Notes: generated by a model from the letters alone, not told the origin. A stretch of 60,470 nt of DNA from Microbacterium azadirachtae (GCF_000956545.1 NZ_JYIT01000064.1:1-60470), one strand, 5' to 3'; shown: positions 18,291 to 27,340, counted from the stretch's first letter. Made by a program: numbers and translations.

Positions 18291-19838
18291 ATGAGCGAAT
18301 CGACAAAGGCGCCCGACTCACACCCGATCGACGACGACGCCGCAGCCCTGGCCGCCCTGGGCTACAAGCAGGAACTGCATCGGGGGATGTCGGGGTTCAG
18401 CAACTTCGCCGTCTCCTTCTCGATCATCTCGATCCTCGCGGGATGCATCACCTCGTACGCGATCGCCCTGAAGTCCGGCGGCCCGTCCGCCATCAACATC
18501 GGCTGGCCGCTCGTCGGCGTCTTCGTGCTCATGGTCGCGCTCGCGATGGCCGAGGTGTGCTCGAAGTACCCGACGGCCGGCGGTCTCTACTTCTGGGCCG
18601 GACGGCTCGCGAAGCGGAACAAGCGCCAGTGGGCCTGGACGGTCGGCTGGTTCAACTTCCTCGGCGAGGTCGCGGTCACCGCCGCGATCGACTTCGGCGC
18701 GGCGACCACGATGATGGCGTTCGCGAACCTGGTCTGGGGAGTCGAGGTCAACCCGTTCAACACCTTCGGGCTCTTCGTCGTGCTGATCGTGATCCATGGT
18801 CTGCTCAACACCTTCGGCGTCAACCTCGTGAGCCTCCTCTCGAACGTCTCCGCCTGGTGGCACATCGTCGGCGTGCTCATCATCGTCGCGGCGCTGTGGA
18901 TCATGCCCACGCAGCACCAGTCGGTCGGCTGGACCTTCACCGGCTTCTACAACGGGACGGGCTGGTCGTTCGCGCCGTACGTGTTCCTGATGGGTCTGCT
19001 GATGGCGCAGTACACGTACACCGGGTACGACGCCTCGGCGCACGTCGCGGAGGAGACGAAGAACGCCTCGATCGCGGCGCCCAAGGGCATCGTGATGAGC
19101 GTCGTGATCTCGATCGTCGGCGGCTGGATCCTGCTCTACTCGATCACCGCGGCCATCCAGGACTCGTCGGACAAGGGCATCGACAAGCTGCTCGGCAGCG
19201 CGACCGGCCTTCCTCCCGCCCAGATCTTCCTCGACGCGCTGAACAATCCGACGATGGCGAAGTTCCTGCTGTTCATCGTGTGCGGCGCCCAGTTCTTCTG
19301 CGGCATGGCCTCGGTCACCGCGAACTCTCGGATGAGCTACGCGTTCTCCCGCGACAACGCGATCCCCGGCTCGCGTCTGTGGGCCAAGGTGAACCCGCGC
19401 ACCGGGACGCCGACGAACTCGATCTGGCTCTGCGTCGCGCTCTCGATCATCCTGACCGTTCCCGCGATGTGGAATCTGACGGCCTACCTCGCCGTGACGT
19501 CGATCGCGGTCATCGGGCTCTACATCGCGTACGTCACCCCGGTCTTCCTGCGCCGCCTCGACAAGAGCTTCGTGCCCGGGCCGTGGAACCTCGGACGCTG
19601 GAGCGGGATCGTCGGCTGGATCGCCGTGGTCTGGGTCGTGATCATCATCATCCTGTTCGTGCTCCCGCCGGTGAACCCGATCACCATCGACACGTTCAAC
19701 TACGCGCCCATCGCGGTCGTCGTGGTGGCGCTGCTCGCGGCGGTCCTGTGGTTCGCTTACGGAAAGCGCGACTTCATGGCTTCGAGCGTCGAGGCCGAGC
19801 ACCTCACGGTGGCGCCCGAGCAGCTGCTGGAGGAATGA
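18291..19838 (+). CDS. APC-superfamily amino acid/amine permease
   Basis: 515 residues with about 12 membrane helices after a 35-residue cytoplasmic tail. The start of the transport core (RGMSGFSNFAVSFSIIS) and AGGLYFWAGRLA are typical of the GABA-permease/choline-permease-like branch of APC transporters (Uga4/BAT1 type). It leads a cluster for gamma-glutamylation of an amine, so uptake of that amine (polyamine, GABA or ethanolamine) by proton symport is the likely role. The substrate is inferred from neighbours only. Confidence 0.87.
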   Translation: MSESTKAPDSHPIDDDAAALAALGYKQELHRGMSGFSNFAVSFSIISILAGCITSYAIALKSGGPSAINIGWPLVGVFVLMVALAMAEVCSKYPTAGGLYFWAGRLAKRNKRQWAWTVGWFNFLGEVAVTAAIDFGAATTMMAFANLVWGVEVNPFNTFGLFVVLIVIHGLLNTFGVNLVSLLSNVSAWWHIVGVLIIVAALWIMPTQHQSVGWTFTGFYNGTGWSFAPYVFLMGLLMAQYTYTGYDASAHVAEETKNASIAAPKGIVMSVVISIVGGWILLYSITAAIQDSSDKGIDKLLGSATGLPPAQIFLDALNNPTMAKFLLFIVCGAQFFCGMASVTANSRMSYAFSRDNAIPGSRLWAKVNPRTGTPTNSIWLCVALSIILTVPAMWNLTAYLAVTSIAVIGLYIAYVTPVFLRRLDKSFVPGPWNLGRWSGIVGWIAVVWVVIIIILFVLPPVNPITIDTFNYAPIAVVVVALLAAVLWFAYGKRDFMASSVEAEHLTVAPEQLLEE

Positions 19839-19845
19839 TCCCCGA

Positions 19846-20568
19846 ATGACCGACACGATGGACTCTCCTCTGGTGGATGCCGCGCTGCACCCGGTCCGGG
19901 GCCACATGGCCTTCGAGAGCTGCGTGGAGCAGCTGGGATCGGCGATCCGGCTCGGGATCTTCCGGGTGGGGACGAAGCTTCCGGGCGAGCGCGAGCTCGC
20001 CGAGAAGCTCAACGTCTCCCGAGCCACCCTGAGAGAGGCCATCAGCGCCCTCCGCGCCGCCGGGCTCGTCGCCACGACCCGGGGGCGCGGAGGGGGCACG
20101 GTCGTCCAGCCGGCCACGGAGCAGTGGCCGACGGACCAGACTCCGCCCCGCCGGGCCGAGATCGACGACGTGATCGTGTTCCGCTCCGTCATCGAACCCG
20201 GTGCCGCGTACCGGGCGGCGCTGACGCCGCTGGACGAGGCGCAGCGTGCTCTGCTCGACGACAGCCTCGCCGACCTCGCGGCCGCGCAGACCCCGTCCGA
20301 CTACCGGCAGGCCGATGCCCGGCTGCACCTGGCGATCGCCACCGTGTGCGGATCCGACGAGCTCTCCCGCAGCTGCAGCGAGGTGCAGGTGCGGATCCAT
20401 CAGCTGCTCGCCGAGATCCCCTTCCTCAAGACGAACATCGACCACTCCGAGACCGAGCATCGCGCGATCGTCGCCGCGATCCTGGACGGCGACGCCGACC
20501 GCGCGCGCGACATCATGACCGCGCACTGCGATGCCACCGCTGCACTCCTCAAGGGCCTTCTGAAGTAA
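19846..20568 (+). CDS. GntR-family regulator, FadR subfamily
   Basis: 240 residues. The winged helix is at about 20-85, with KLPGERELAEKLNVSRATLREAISALRAAGLV as its core (read from the window at about 19978-20070). An all-helical FCD effector domain follows, with metal-binding His/Asp candidates in DARLHLAIA and TEHRAIVAAI. It lies 7 bases after the permease stop and 14 before the ligase start. The FadR-type palindrome at 18204 is its probable target. The ligand is presumably the amine or a pathway intermediate. Confidence 0.9.
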   Translation: MTDTMDSPLVDAALHPVRGHMAFESCVEQLGSAIRLGIFRVGTKLPGERELAEKLNVSRATLREAISALRAAGLVATTRGRGGGTVVQPATEQWPTDQTPPRRAEIDDVIVFRSVIEPGAAYRAALTPLDEAQRALLDDSLADLAAAQTPSDYRQADARLHLAIATVCGSDELSRSCSEVQVRIHQLLAEIPFLKTNIDHSETEHRAIVAAILDGDADRARDIMTAHCDATAALLKGLLK

Positions 20569-20582
20569 AGGACACCGCCGCA

Positions 20583-21974
20583 ATGACCACCTCCGATCTG
20601 AGCACCCCTGCCCGCAACGACCGCATGCTCACCGTCGAGCAGCTGCGCGGGAGCATCCGGGACGGATCCGTCGACACCGTGATCCTCGCGTTCACCGACA
20701 TGCAGGGGCGCCTGCAGGGCAAGCTCCTGCACGCCCGCTTCTTCCTCGACTCGGTGCTCGGACACGGCACCGAGGGCTGCAACTACCTGCTCGCCGTCGA
20801 CGTCGACATGAACACGGTCGACGGCTATGCGCACGCCTCGTGGGCGGACGGCTACGGCGACATGGAGTTCGAGCTCGACCTCGCGACCATCCGGCCGATG
20901 CCCCACCGCCCCGGCACCGTGATGATCCAGTGCGACCTCGCGGGCACCGGCGGAGACCCTGTGCGGGTGTCGCCGCGCGAGATCCTGCGCGCGCAGACCC
21001 AGCGGGCCGCCGCGCACGGCTGGAAGGCCCTCGCCGGCACGGAGCTCGAGTTCGTGATCTTCAACACCCCCTACGACCGCGCCTGGGACAGCGGCTACCG
21101 CGACCTGGAGCCGGCCAACCGCTACAACGTCGACTACTCGATCCTCGGCTCCACGCTCGTCGAGCCGCTGCTGCGGGAGATCCGCAACACCATGTATGCC
21201 TCCGGCCTGAACGTGGAGTCGGCCAAGGGGGAGTGCAACTTCGGTCAGCACGAGATCGCGTTCCTCTACGACGAGGTCATCACCACGGCGGACAACCACG
21301 CCTACTACAAGACCGCGTCGAAGGACATCGCACGCCAGCACGGGCAGTCGATCACCTTCATGGCCAAGCCGAACCAGCGCGAGGGCAACTCCTGCCACGT
21401 GCACATGTCGCTGCGCGGCAAGGACGACGACGCGCTCGTGTTCTGGGATGCGGAGCGCGGAACCCGCTCCGCCCTCTACGACCACTTCATCGCCGGGGTC
21501 CTGGCGACGATGCGGGACTTCACGCTCTTCTACGCGCCCAACATCAACTCCTACAAGCGCTTCGTGAAGGGGTCGTTCGCCCCGACCGCGATCGCCTGGG
21601 GCATCGACAACCGCACGAGCTCGGTGCGCCTGGTCGGGAAGGGGGCGGGCGCCCGCATGGAGAACCGCCTCCCGGGCGGCGACATGAACCCGTACCTGGG
21701 CCTCGCGGCGATGCTCGCCGGCGGCCTCTACGGCATCGAGCACGAGCTCGCGCTCGAGCCGGAGACCCGGGGCAACGCCTACGAGTCCGGGGCGCCGACG
21801 GTGCCGTCGACGATGCACGAGGCGCGTGAGGCCCTCGCCCAGTCCGCGATCGCGAACGAGGTGTTCGGCGAGGACGTCGTGCAGCACTACGTGAACTATG
21901 CCGACGTGGAGATCGCCGCCTTCGACGCGGCCGTCACCGACTGGGAGCTGCGCCGCGGCTTCGAGCGGCTGTGA
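20583..21974 (+). CDS. Glutamine-synthetase-like gamma-glutamyl-amine ligase
   Basis: 463 residues from the ATG 14 bases after the regulator. GS landmarks are present: AGTELEFVIF, ESAKGECNFGQHEI, FMAKPNQREGNSCHVHMSL (ATP site) and NSYKRFVKGSFAPT with RLVGKGAGARMENRLPGGD. The ligase lacks the true GlnA1 adenylylation context and is found beside an aldehyde dehydrogenase and a PuuD-like hydrolase. This fits the GlnA3/GlnA4/PuuA class, which glutamylates polyamines or ethanolamine at the cost of ATP. Which amine is used cannot be decided here. It is not the housekeeping glutamine synthetase, given its context. Confidence 0.87.
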   Translation: MTTSDLSTPARNDRMLTVEQLRGSIRDGSVDTVILAFTDMQGRLQGKLLHARFFLDSVLGHGTEGCNYLLAVDVDMNTVDGYAHASWADGYGDMEFELDLATIRPMPHRPGTVMIQCDLAGTGGDPVRVSPREILRAQTQRAAAHGWKALAGTELEFVIFNTPYDRAWDSGYRDLEPANRYNVDYSILGSTLVEPLLREIRNTMYASGLNVESAKGECNFGQHEIAFLYDEVITTADNHAYYKTASKDIARQHGQSITFMAKPNQREGNSCHVHMSLRGKDDDALVFWDAERGTRSALYDHFIAGVLATMRDFTLFYAPNINSYKRFVKGSFAPTAIAWGIDNRTSSVRLVGKGAGARMENRLPGGDMNPYLGLAAMLAGGLYGIEHELALEPETRGNAYESGAPTVPSTMHEAREALAQSAIANEVFGEDVVQHYVNYADVEIAAFDAAVTDWELRRGFERL

Positions 21975-22008
21975 ACGCGTTCATCGGAGACTTCGAAAGG
22001 CTGTGGGC

Positions 22009-23412
22009 ATGAGGATCCCTTCTTCTCGATTCGGCGCGGGCGGCGCCTTCACCGTCCTCAACCCGGCGACGGGCCGCCCCGTGGCGGACGTGGGTCTCGC
22101 CGATCTGGGCGAGACCGATGCGGCGATCGCGCGCGCTCATCGCGCCTACCCTGCCTGGCGCGCGGTCGCGCCGGGGGAGAGGGCGCGGCTGCTGCGGTCG
22201 TTCGCCGCGGTCGTGGAGGCGCACATCGACGAGCTCGCCGCGCTCGAGGTGGCCAACGCGGGCCACACGATCGGCAACGCCCGCTGGGAGGCCGGCAACG
22301 TGCGCGACGTGCTGAACTACTACAGTGCGAGCCCGGAGCGGCACTTCGGCAAGCAGATCCCCGTGCCCGGTGGCATCGACGTGACCTTCCACGAGCCGCT
22401 CGGCGTGGTCGGCATCATCGTGCCCTGGAACTTCCCGATGCCGATCGCCGGCTGGGGGTTCGCCCCCGCGCTCGCCGCAGGCAACACGGTGGTGCTCAAG
22501 CCGGCCGAGCTCACCCCGCTCACCGCGATGCGCCTGGGCGAGCTCGCCCTCGAAGCGGGCCTCCCCGAGGGCGTGTTCACCGTGATCACCGGCAAGGGCA
22601 GCGTGGTCGGCGATCGCTTCGTCACCAACCCGCTCGTGCGCAAGGTGTGCTTCACCGGGTCGACCGAGGTCGGCAAGGGGATCATGCGCGGCTGCGCGGA
22701 TCAGGTCAAGCGCCTCACGCTCGAGCTCGGCGGCAAGAACGCGAACATCGTGTTCGACGACGCGGACCTGGAGGCCGCGGCTGCGGCGGCCCCCGGGGGC
22801 GGCCTCGACAACGCCGGCCAGGACTGCTGCGCACGCTCGCGGATCCTCGTCCAGGAGACGGTCTACGAGCGGTTCCTCGAACTGTTGCAGCCCGCGGTCG
22901 AGGGCTTCCGCGTGAAGGATCCGACCGCCGAGGACGCGGAGATGGGACCGATGGTCTCGGCCGCGCAGCGCGATGCGGTCGCCGCGCACCTGGACGGCGC
23001 TGACATCGCGTTCCGCGGCCAGAGCGGTGCGGGCGCGGACGGGGACGGCGGATTCTGGCTCGCCCCCGCGGTCGTGCTGCCCCGGGACGCCGCGGACCCC
23101 GTCTGGTCCCAGGAGCTGTTCGGCCCGGTGCTCGCGGTCATGCCGTTCCGCGACGAGGCCGACGCGATCGCCAAGGCCAACGACACCGAGTACGGACTGA
23201 GCGGATCCATCTTCAGCCGGGACATCGGCCGCGCCCTGCGCGTCGCCCGCGGCGTGGAGAGCGGGAACCTCTCCATCAACTCGCACTCCTCGGTGCGCTA
23301 CTGGACCCCGTTCGGCGGGTTCAAGCAGTCCGGACTCGGGCGCGAGCTCGGACCCGACGCGCCGGACTCCTTCTCCGAGGTGAAGAACGTCTTCATCTCG
23401 ACGACGTACTGA
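22009..23412 (+). CDS. Aldehyde dehydrogenase (gamma-glutamyl-aldehyde type)
   Basis: 467 residues from the ATG 35 bases after the ligase. NAD-dependent ALDH motifs are clear: PWNFPMPIAGWG, LTLELGGKNANIV with the general-base Glu, and GQDCCARSRILVQE with the catalytic Cys. In the cluster it would oxidise the gamma-glutamyl aminoaldehyde to the acid before hydrolysis. The region between the ligase stop and this start holds a GGAGACTTCGAAAGG stretch that can serve as ribosome site. Confidence 0.9.
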   Translation: MRIPSSRFGAGGAFTVLNPATGRPVADVGLADLGETDAAIARAHRAYPAWRAVAPGERARLLRSFAAVVEAHIDELAALEVANAGHTIGNARWEAGNVRDVLNYYSASPERHFGKQIPVPGGIDVTFHEPLGVVGIIVPWNFPMPIAGWGFAPALAAGNTVVLKPAELTPLTAMRLGELALEAGLPEGVFTVITGKGSVVGDRFVTNPLVRKVCFTGSTEVGKGIMRGCADQVKRLTLELGGKNANIVFDDADLEAAAAAAPGGGLDNAGQDCCARSRILVQETVYERFLELLQPAVEGFRVKDPTAEDAEMGPMVSAAQRDAVAAHLDGADIAFRGQSGAGADGDGGFWLAPAVVLPRDAADPVWSQELFGPVLAVMPFRDEADAIAKANDTEYGLSGSIFSRDIGRALRVARGVESGNLSINSHSSVRYWTPFGGFKQSGLGRELGPDAPDSFSEVKNVFISTTY

Positions 23413-23445
23413 ATCCCTCCCCACACAGCGAAAGGCAACACAGGA

Positions 23446-24225
23446 ATGGGAAAGCTCGAAGGCAAGGTCGGCGTCATCACCGGCGGCTGCAGCGGCATCG
23501 GACTGGCGACGGCGAAGAAGTTCGTCGCGGAGGGTGCGAAGGTCGTGATCGGCGATCTCGACGAGACCAACGGCCCGCGCATCGCGGAAGAGCTCGGCGG
23601 TACGTTCGTGAAGGTGAACGTCACCGACCAGGCCGAGGTCGAGAACCTGTTCAAGGTCGCGCACGACACCTACGGCCGCATCGACATCGCCTTCAACAAC
23701 GCCGGGATCTCGCCCGCCTCGGACGACTCGATCCTGAAGACCGGCATCGAGGCGTGGAACCTGGTGCAGGACGTGAATCTCACCAGCGTCTACTACTGCT
23801 GCAAGGCGGTGCTGCCCTACATGCTGGAGCAGGGCAGCGGATCCATCATCAACACCGCGTCGTTCGTGGCGATCATGGGCGCGGCGACCTCGCAGATCTC
23901 GTACACGGCGTCGAAGGGCGGCGTGCTCGCGATGACCCGCGAGCTCGGCGTGCAGTTCGCCCGCAAGGGGATCCGCGTGAACGCGCTGTGCCCCGGCCCG
24001 GTGAACACGCCGCTGCTGCAGGAGCTGTTCGCGAAGGACCCGGAGCGCGCCGCGCGGCGTCTCGTGCACGTCCCGATGGGGCGCTTCGCCGAGCCGGAGG
24101 AGATCGCGAACGCCGTCGCCTTCCTCGGCAGCGACGAGTCGAGCTTCATCACCGCGATGGACTTCCTCGTCGACGGAGGGCTCTCGAACGCGTACGTCAC
24201 GCCGCTGGATTCGGACTTTGACTGA
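23446..24225 (+). CDS. Short-chain dehydrogenase/reductase
   Basis: 259 residues, classical SDR. The NAD-binding GGCSGIGLA motif follows the first strand, NNAG appears in IAFNNAGIS, the catalytic YTASKGG triad motif is intact, and CPGPVNTPLL is the usual late loop. It would interconvert an alcohol and an aldehyde. In a gamma-glutamylation cluster lacking an amine oxidase, an alcohol-oxidising SDR before an ALDH fits an amino-alcohol substrate such as ethanolamine. That point is inference. Confidence 0.9.
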   Translation: MGKLEGKVGVITGGCSGIGLATAKKFVAEGAKVVIGDLDETNGPRIAEELGGTFVKVNVTDQAEVENLFKVAHDTYGRIDIAFNNAGISPASDDSILKTGIEAWNLVQDVNLTSVYYCCKAVLPYMLEQGSGSIINTASFVAIMGAATSQISYTASKGGVLAMTRELGVQFARKGIRVNALCPGPVNTPLLQELFAKDPERAARRLVHVPMGRFAEPEEIANAVAFLGSDESSFITAMDFLVDGGLSNAYVTPLDSDFD

Positions 24226-24970
24226 CGCTTCGACGGGCTCGGGGACCGTGACTCCGATCATCGGGCTCACGACCTACCGCCAGGCCGCCGATTGGGGCAC
24301 CTGGCGGCAGGTCGAGGCCGATCTGCTGCCGAGCGACTACGCGCGCTCGATCGAGCGCGCCGGCGGGATCCCCGTCCTGCTGCCGCCGGTCGCCGCCCCG
24401 GATGCGGCCGCCGCCGTGCTCGCCCGGCTCGACGGCATCCTCATCGCGGGGGGCGCCGATGTGAACCCCGAGCGCTACGGCCAGCAGCCCGATCCGAGCG
24501 TGGTGCGCTGGTACGACGACCGCGACGCCTGGGAGCTCGCGCTCCTGGCCGAGGCGGAGCGGATCCGGCTGCCGCTGCTCGGGATCTGCCGGGGTATGCA
24601 GCTCATGGCCGTGGCGTCCGGCGGTGCTCTCGTGCAGCACCTGCCCGACGTCGTGGGGCACGACCGGCACGCCGGCGGACCGACCTCGTACGGCACGGCC
24701 GAGGTGCGCGTGGACGCGGAGGGCCGGGTCGCGGAGCTGGTGGCGCCGGAGCTCACGGTCCCTGTGCACCACCATCAGGCCGTCGCGCAGCACCCCGGCT
24801 ATCGTGCGGTCGCCCACGACACGGACGGCGTGCTCCAGGCGATCGAGGGGGAGGGGGATCGGTTCGCGGTCGGGGTGCAGTGGCATCCCGAGACGCACGA
24901 CGACCCCGCTCTGTTCGACGGATTGGTCGCCGCGGCGCGGGAGCGCGTGCGGAACCGGGGGCACGGCTAG
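24218..24970 (+). CDS. Gamma-glutamyl-amine hydrolase, PuuD-like (peptidase C26)
   Basis: 250 residues from TTG 24218, or 240 from GTG 24248; the second start gives MTPIIGLTTYR, closer to the family N-terminus. The class I glutamine-amidotransferase nucleophile is Cys in GICRGMQLM. The catalytic His and Glu are in VQWHPETHD. PuuD-type enzymes release glutamate from gamma-glutamyl-GABA or an analogue. This is the last step of the pathway suggested by the cluster. A short repeat (24228-24245) lies between the two possible starts. Confidence 0.85.
   Translation: MTDASTGSGTVTPIIGLTTYRQAADWGTWRQVEADLLPSDYARSIERAGGIPVLLPPVAAPDAAAAVLARLDGILIAGGADVNPERYGQQPDPSVVRWYDDRDAWELALLAEAERIRLPLLGICRGMQLMAVASGGALVQHLPDVVGHDRHAGGPTSYGTAEVRVDAEGRVAELVAPELTVPVHHHQAVAQHPGYRAVAHDTDGVLQAIEGEGDRFAVGVQWHPETHDDPALFDGLVAAARERVRNRGHG
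24228..24245 (+). repeat. CTTCGACGGGCTC interspersed repeat, copy 1
   Basis: CTTCGACGGGCTCGGGGA matches the two copies inside scpA (25873-25890 in reverse, 26076-26095 direct). It lies at the junction of the SDR and PuuD-like genes and supplies the codons for STGSG if the TTG start is used. Confidence 0.6.
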
Positions 24971-24973
24971 ACT
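24968..24973 (+). promoter_or_regulatory. -10 box before parA
   Basis: TAGACT (TANNNT) overlaps the stop region of the hydrolase gene and lies 28 bases before the parA GTG. This leaves room for a short leader with the AGGAGA ribosome site at 24993-24998. It would separate transcription of the segregation block from the catabolic cluster. No good -35 is visible. Confidence 0.45.
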
Positions 24974-25001
24974 CGTCCGAGCACGACCGAGCAGGAGAGA
25001 C

Positions 25002-25865
25002 GTGGCGAAGAAGACGAAGGACGACACCCCGATCGGGCCGACCGGCCGTCCCTACCAGGGATTCCCCATCCCCGCCCCGCTGAAGGCGCATGGCCCTGCG
25101 CGCATCATCGCGCTCTGCAACCAGAAGGGCGGCGTCGGCAAGACGACCACGTCGATCAACCTGGCGGCGTCGCTCGCCGAATACGGACGCAAGGTGCTCG
25201 CGGTGGACTTCGACCCGCAGGGCGCGCTCTCCGCCGGTCTCGGGATCCCGACGCACGACATCCCCACGGTCTACGACCTGCTGCTGGACACCAAGCGCGA
25301 CGCGCACGACGCGATCGTGCACACGGGCGTCGAGGGCCTCGACCTCATCCCGGCCAACATCGACCTCTCCGCGGCCGAGGTACACCTGGTGAACGAGGTC
25401 GCCCGGGAGACCATCCTCTCGCGCGTGCTGCGCCAGGTGGCGGGGGAGTATGACGTCATCCTCATCGACTGCCAGCCCTCGCTCGGGCTGCTGACGGTCA
25501 ACGCCCTCACCGCGGCCCACGGCGTGCTGATCCCGCTGGAGTGCGAGTTCTTCGCGCTGCGCGGCGTCGCCCTGCTCATCGAGACCATCGACAAGGTGCG
25601 CGACCGGCTCAACCCGTCGATCCAGCTCGACGGCCTGCTCGCCACCATGTACGACGCGCGCACGCTGCACTCCCGCGAGGTGCTGGAGCGGGTCGTCGAG
25701 GCGTTCGGCGACGACGTGCTGGAGACCGTGATCGGGCGCACCGTGAAGTTCCCCGACGCCTCGGTGTCGGGCGTGCCGATCACCGAGTTCGCGCCGGAGC
25801 ATCCCGCCGCACAGGCGTACCTGCGACTGGCCCGGGAGCTGGTCGCGCGTGGCGCCGTCGCCTGA
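25002..25865 (+). CDS. ParA/Soj-family ATPase
   Basis: 287 residues from GTG 25002, chosen for the AGGAGA at 24993-24998; a longer frame runs back through the previous gene but is a shadow. The deviant Walker A KGGVGKTT is at 42-49, with VDFDPQGALSAGLGI and LIDCQPSLGLLTVNAL as the switch regions. It lacks a partner ParB here and instead precedes scpA/scpB. This is the actinobacterial Soj-like ATPase of the scpAB block, probably linked to chromosome or condensin positioning. Its stop overlaps scpA. Confidence 0.9.
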   Translation: MAKKTKDDTPIGPTGRPYQGFPIPAPLKAHGPARIIALCNQKGGVGKTTTSINLAASLAEYGRKVLAVDFDPQGALSAGLGIPTHDIPTVYDLLLDTKRDAHDAIVHTGVEGLDLIPANIDLSAAEVHLVNEVARETILSRVLRQVAGEYDVILIDCQPSLGLLTVNALTAAHGVLIPLECEFFALRGVALLIETIDKVRDRLNPSIQLDGLLATMYDARTLHSREVLERVVEAFGDDVLETVIGRTVKFPDASVSGVPITEFAPEHPAAQAYLRLARELVARGAVA

Positions 25866-26724
25866 CGCGGCTCCTGAGCCTGTCGAGGGGCCGGCCGCCG
25901 GCAGCGGGACGGGACTCGAGCCCGATACCGGGTTCCGGGTGTCCCTCTCGAACTTCGACGGGCCGTTCGACCTGCTCCTCACCCTCATCTCGAAGCATGA
26001 GATGGACATCACCGAGGTGTCGCTGAGCAAGGTGACCGACGAGTTCATCGCCTACCTGCGCGAGCTAGGCCCGGACCCTTCGACGGGCTCAGGGGCCGAT
26101 CTCGACGAGACGAGCGAGTTCCTGGTCGTCGCCGCGACGCTGCTCGACATGAAGGTCGCCGGCCTCCTGCCGCAGGGCGAGCTGGTCGATGCGGAATCCG
26201 TCGCCCTCCTCGAGGCCAGGGATCTGCTGTTCGCGCGTCTGCTGCAGTACCGCGCGTTCAAGGAGGTCTCCGCGTGGTTCGCGCGCAGCCTCCAGTACGA
26301 GGACCGGCGGCACGCCCGCGCGGTACGCCTCGACGAGAAGCACCGTGCGCGCACCCCCGAGCTGGTCTGGACGCTGACCGCCTCCGACTTCGCCACTCTC
26401 GCGCTGCTGGCGTTCGCTCCGAAGGAGATCCCGACCGTCGGCCTGGACCACCTGCACGCGCCGCTCGTGAGCATCCGCGAGCAGGCGGCGATCGTGGTGA
26501 CCCTGCTGCGCAGCGCGGAGTCCGTCACCTTCCGCGAGATCGTCGCGGGCGCCACCGAGCCCGGGATCGTGGTGGCGCGTTTCCTGTCCGTGCTCGAGCT
26601 GTACCGCCACGCCGCGCTCAGCTTCGAGCAGCTCGAGCCGCTCGGCGAGCTGACCCTGCGCTGGTCGGCGGAGCACTGGTCCGACGAGATGCTGGCGACG
26701 TTGGGAGCCGACTATGACCGATGA
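25849..26724 (+). CDS. scpA: Segregation and condensation protein ScpA
   Basis: 291 residues from GTG 25849, 17 bases inside parA. The N-terminal kleisin domain that binds the SMC neck starts at about residue 30 (FRVSLSNFDGPFDLLL). The C-terminal winged helix (SVTFREIVAGATEPGIVVARFLSVLELYRH) binds the SMC head. ScpA bridges SMC and ScpB in the condensin complex. Two copies of the CTTCGACGGGCTCAGG repeat fall in this gene, giving EPVEGPA near the N-terminus and DPSTGSGAD at about 76-84. Both are likely in loops. Confidence 0.93.
   Translation: MAPSPDAAPEPVEGPAAGSGTGLEPDTGFRVSLSNFDGPFDLLLTLISKHEMDITEVSLSKVTDEFIAYLRELGPDPSTGSGADLDETSEFLVVAATLLDMKVAGLLPQGELVDAESVALLEARDLLFARLLQYRAFKEVSAWFARSLQYEDRRHARAVRLDEKHRARTPELVWTLTASDFATLALLAFAPKEIPTVGLDHLHAPLVSIREQAAIVVTLLRSAESVTFREIVAGATEPGIVVARFLSVLELYRHAALSFEQLEPLGELTLRWSAEHWSDEMLATLGADYDR
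25873..25890 (-). repeat. CTTCGACGGGCTCAGG interspersed repeat, copy 2
   Basis: CCTGAGCCTGTCGAGGGG is the reverse complement of the repeat at 26076-26095 with two changes. It is inside the start of scpA, encoding PEPVEGP. Confidence 0.7.
26076..26095 (+). repeat. CTTCGACGGGCTCAGG interspersed repeat, copy 3
   Basis: CCCTTCGACGGGCTCAGGGG lies inside scpA and is in inverted orientation to copy 2, about 190 bases away. It encodes DPSTGSG between two kleisin helices. Confidence 0.7.
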
Positions 26725-27340
26725 CCGATCGACAGGGGCCGTGCCGGTGACGGACGGGCCGACGGACGAGGTCCGGGCGGCGACCGCCGAGGCGCCCCTG
26801 ACCGAGCGCCTCGAGGCGATCCTGCTCATCATCGAGGAGCCGCACAGCCTGGTCTCGCTCGCCGCCGCCGTGGGCGCACCGGTGCCCGCCGTGCGGCAGG
26901 CGATCGAGTCGCTCGTCGACGAGTACGACGGCCGGGGCCAGGGGCCGCGTCGCGGCTTCGAGCTGCGCGAGGTCGGCGGCGGCTGGCGGCTGTACGTGCG
27001 CGAGGACTACGACGACCTCGTCGCGGACTTCGTCGGCGGCCAGGCGCCCGCAAGGCTCTCGCAGGCCGCGCTCGAGACGCTCGCCGTGATCGCCTACAAG
27101 CAGCCCGTGACCCGCAGCCAGGTCGCATCGATCCGGGCCGTGAACGTCGACTCCGTGGTGCGCACGCTGGTGGGACGCGGTCTCATCACGGAGCTCTTCC
27201 AGGACTCCGAGACCGGCGCGATCAACTACGGCACGACCGACCTGCTGCTGCAGAACCTCGGCATCAACTCGCTCGACGAGCTGCCGCCGATCTCCCCGCT
27301 GCTCGACGACGGCTCGGAAGGATTCACCGAAAGGGCATGA
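26714..27340 (+). CDS. scpB: Segregation and condensation protein ScpB
   Basis: 208 residues from ATG 26714, overlapping scpA by 11 bases. It has two winged-helix domains: TERLEAILLIIEEP...AIESLVDEYDGRGQGPRRGFELREVGGGWRLY, then AALETLAVIAYKQPVTRSQVASIRAVN, the hallmark segment of ScpB. ScpB dimers bind ScpA in the SMC complex. The stop overlaps the next gene (ATGA). Confidence 0.94.
   Translation: MTDDRSTGAVPVTDGPTDEVRAATAEAPLTERLEAILLIIEEPHSLVSLAAAVGAPVPAVRQAIESLVDEYDGRGQGPRRGFELREVGGGWRLYVREDYDDLVADFVGGQAPARLSQAALETLAVIAYKQPVTRSQVASIRAVNVDSVVRTLVGRGLITELFQDSETGAINYGTTDLLLQNLGINSLDELPPISPLLDDGSEGFTERA

Noticed and set aside
24624..25865. ParA protein with a long N-terminal extension from 24624
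   Set aside because: The extension is the shadow of the PuuD-like gene. GTG 25002 has AGGAGA and begins the family sequence.
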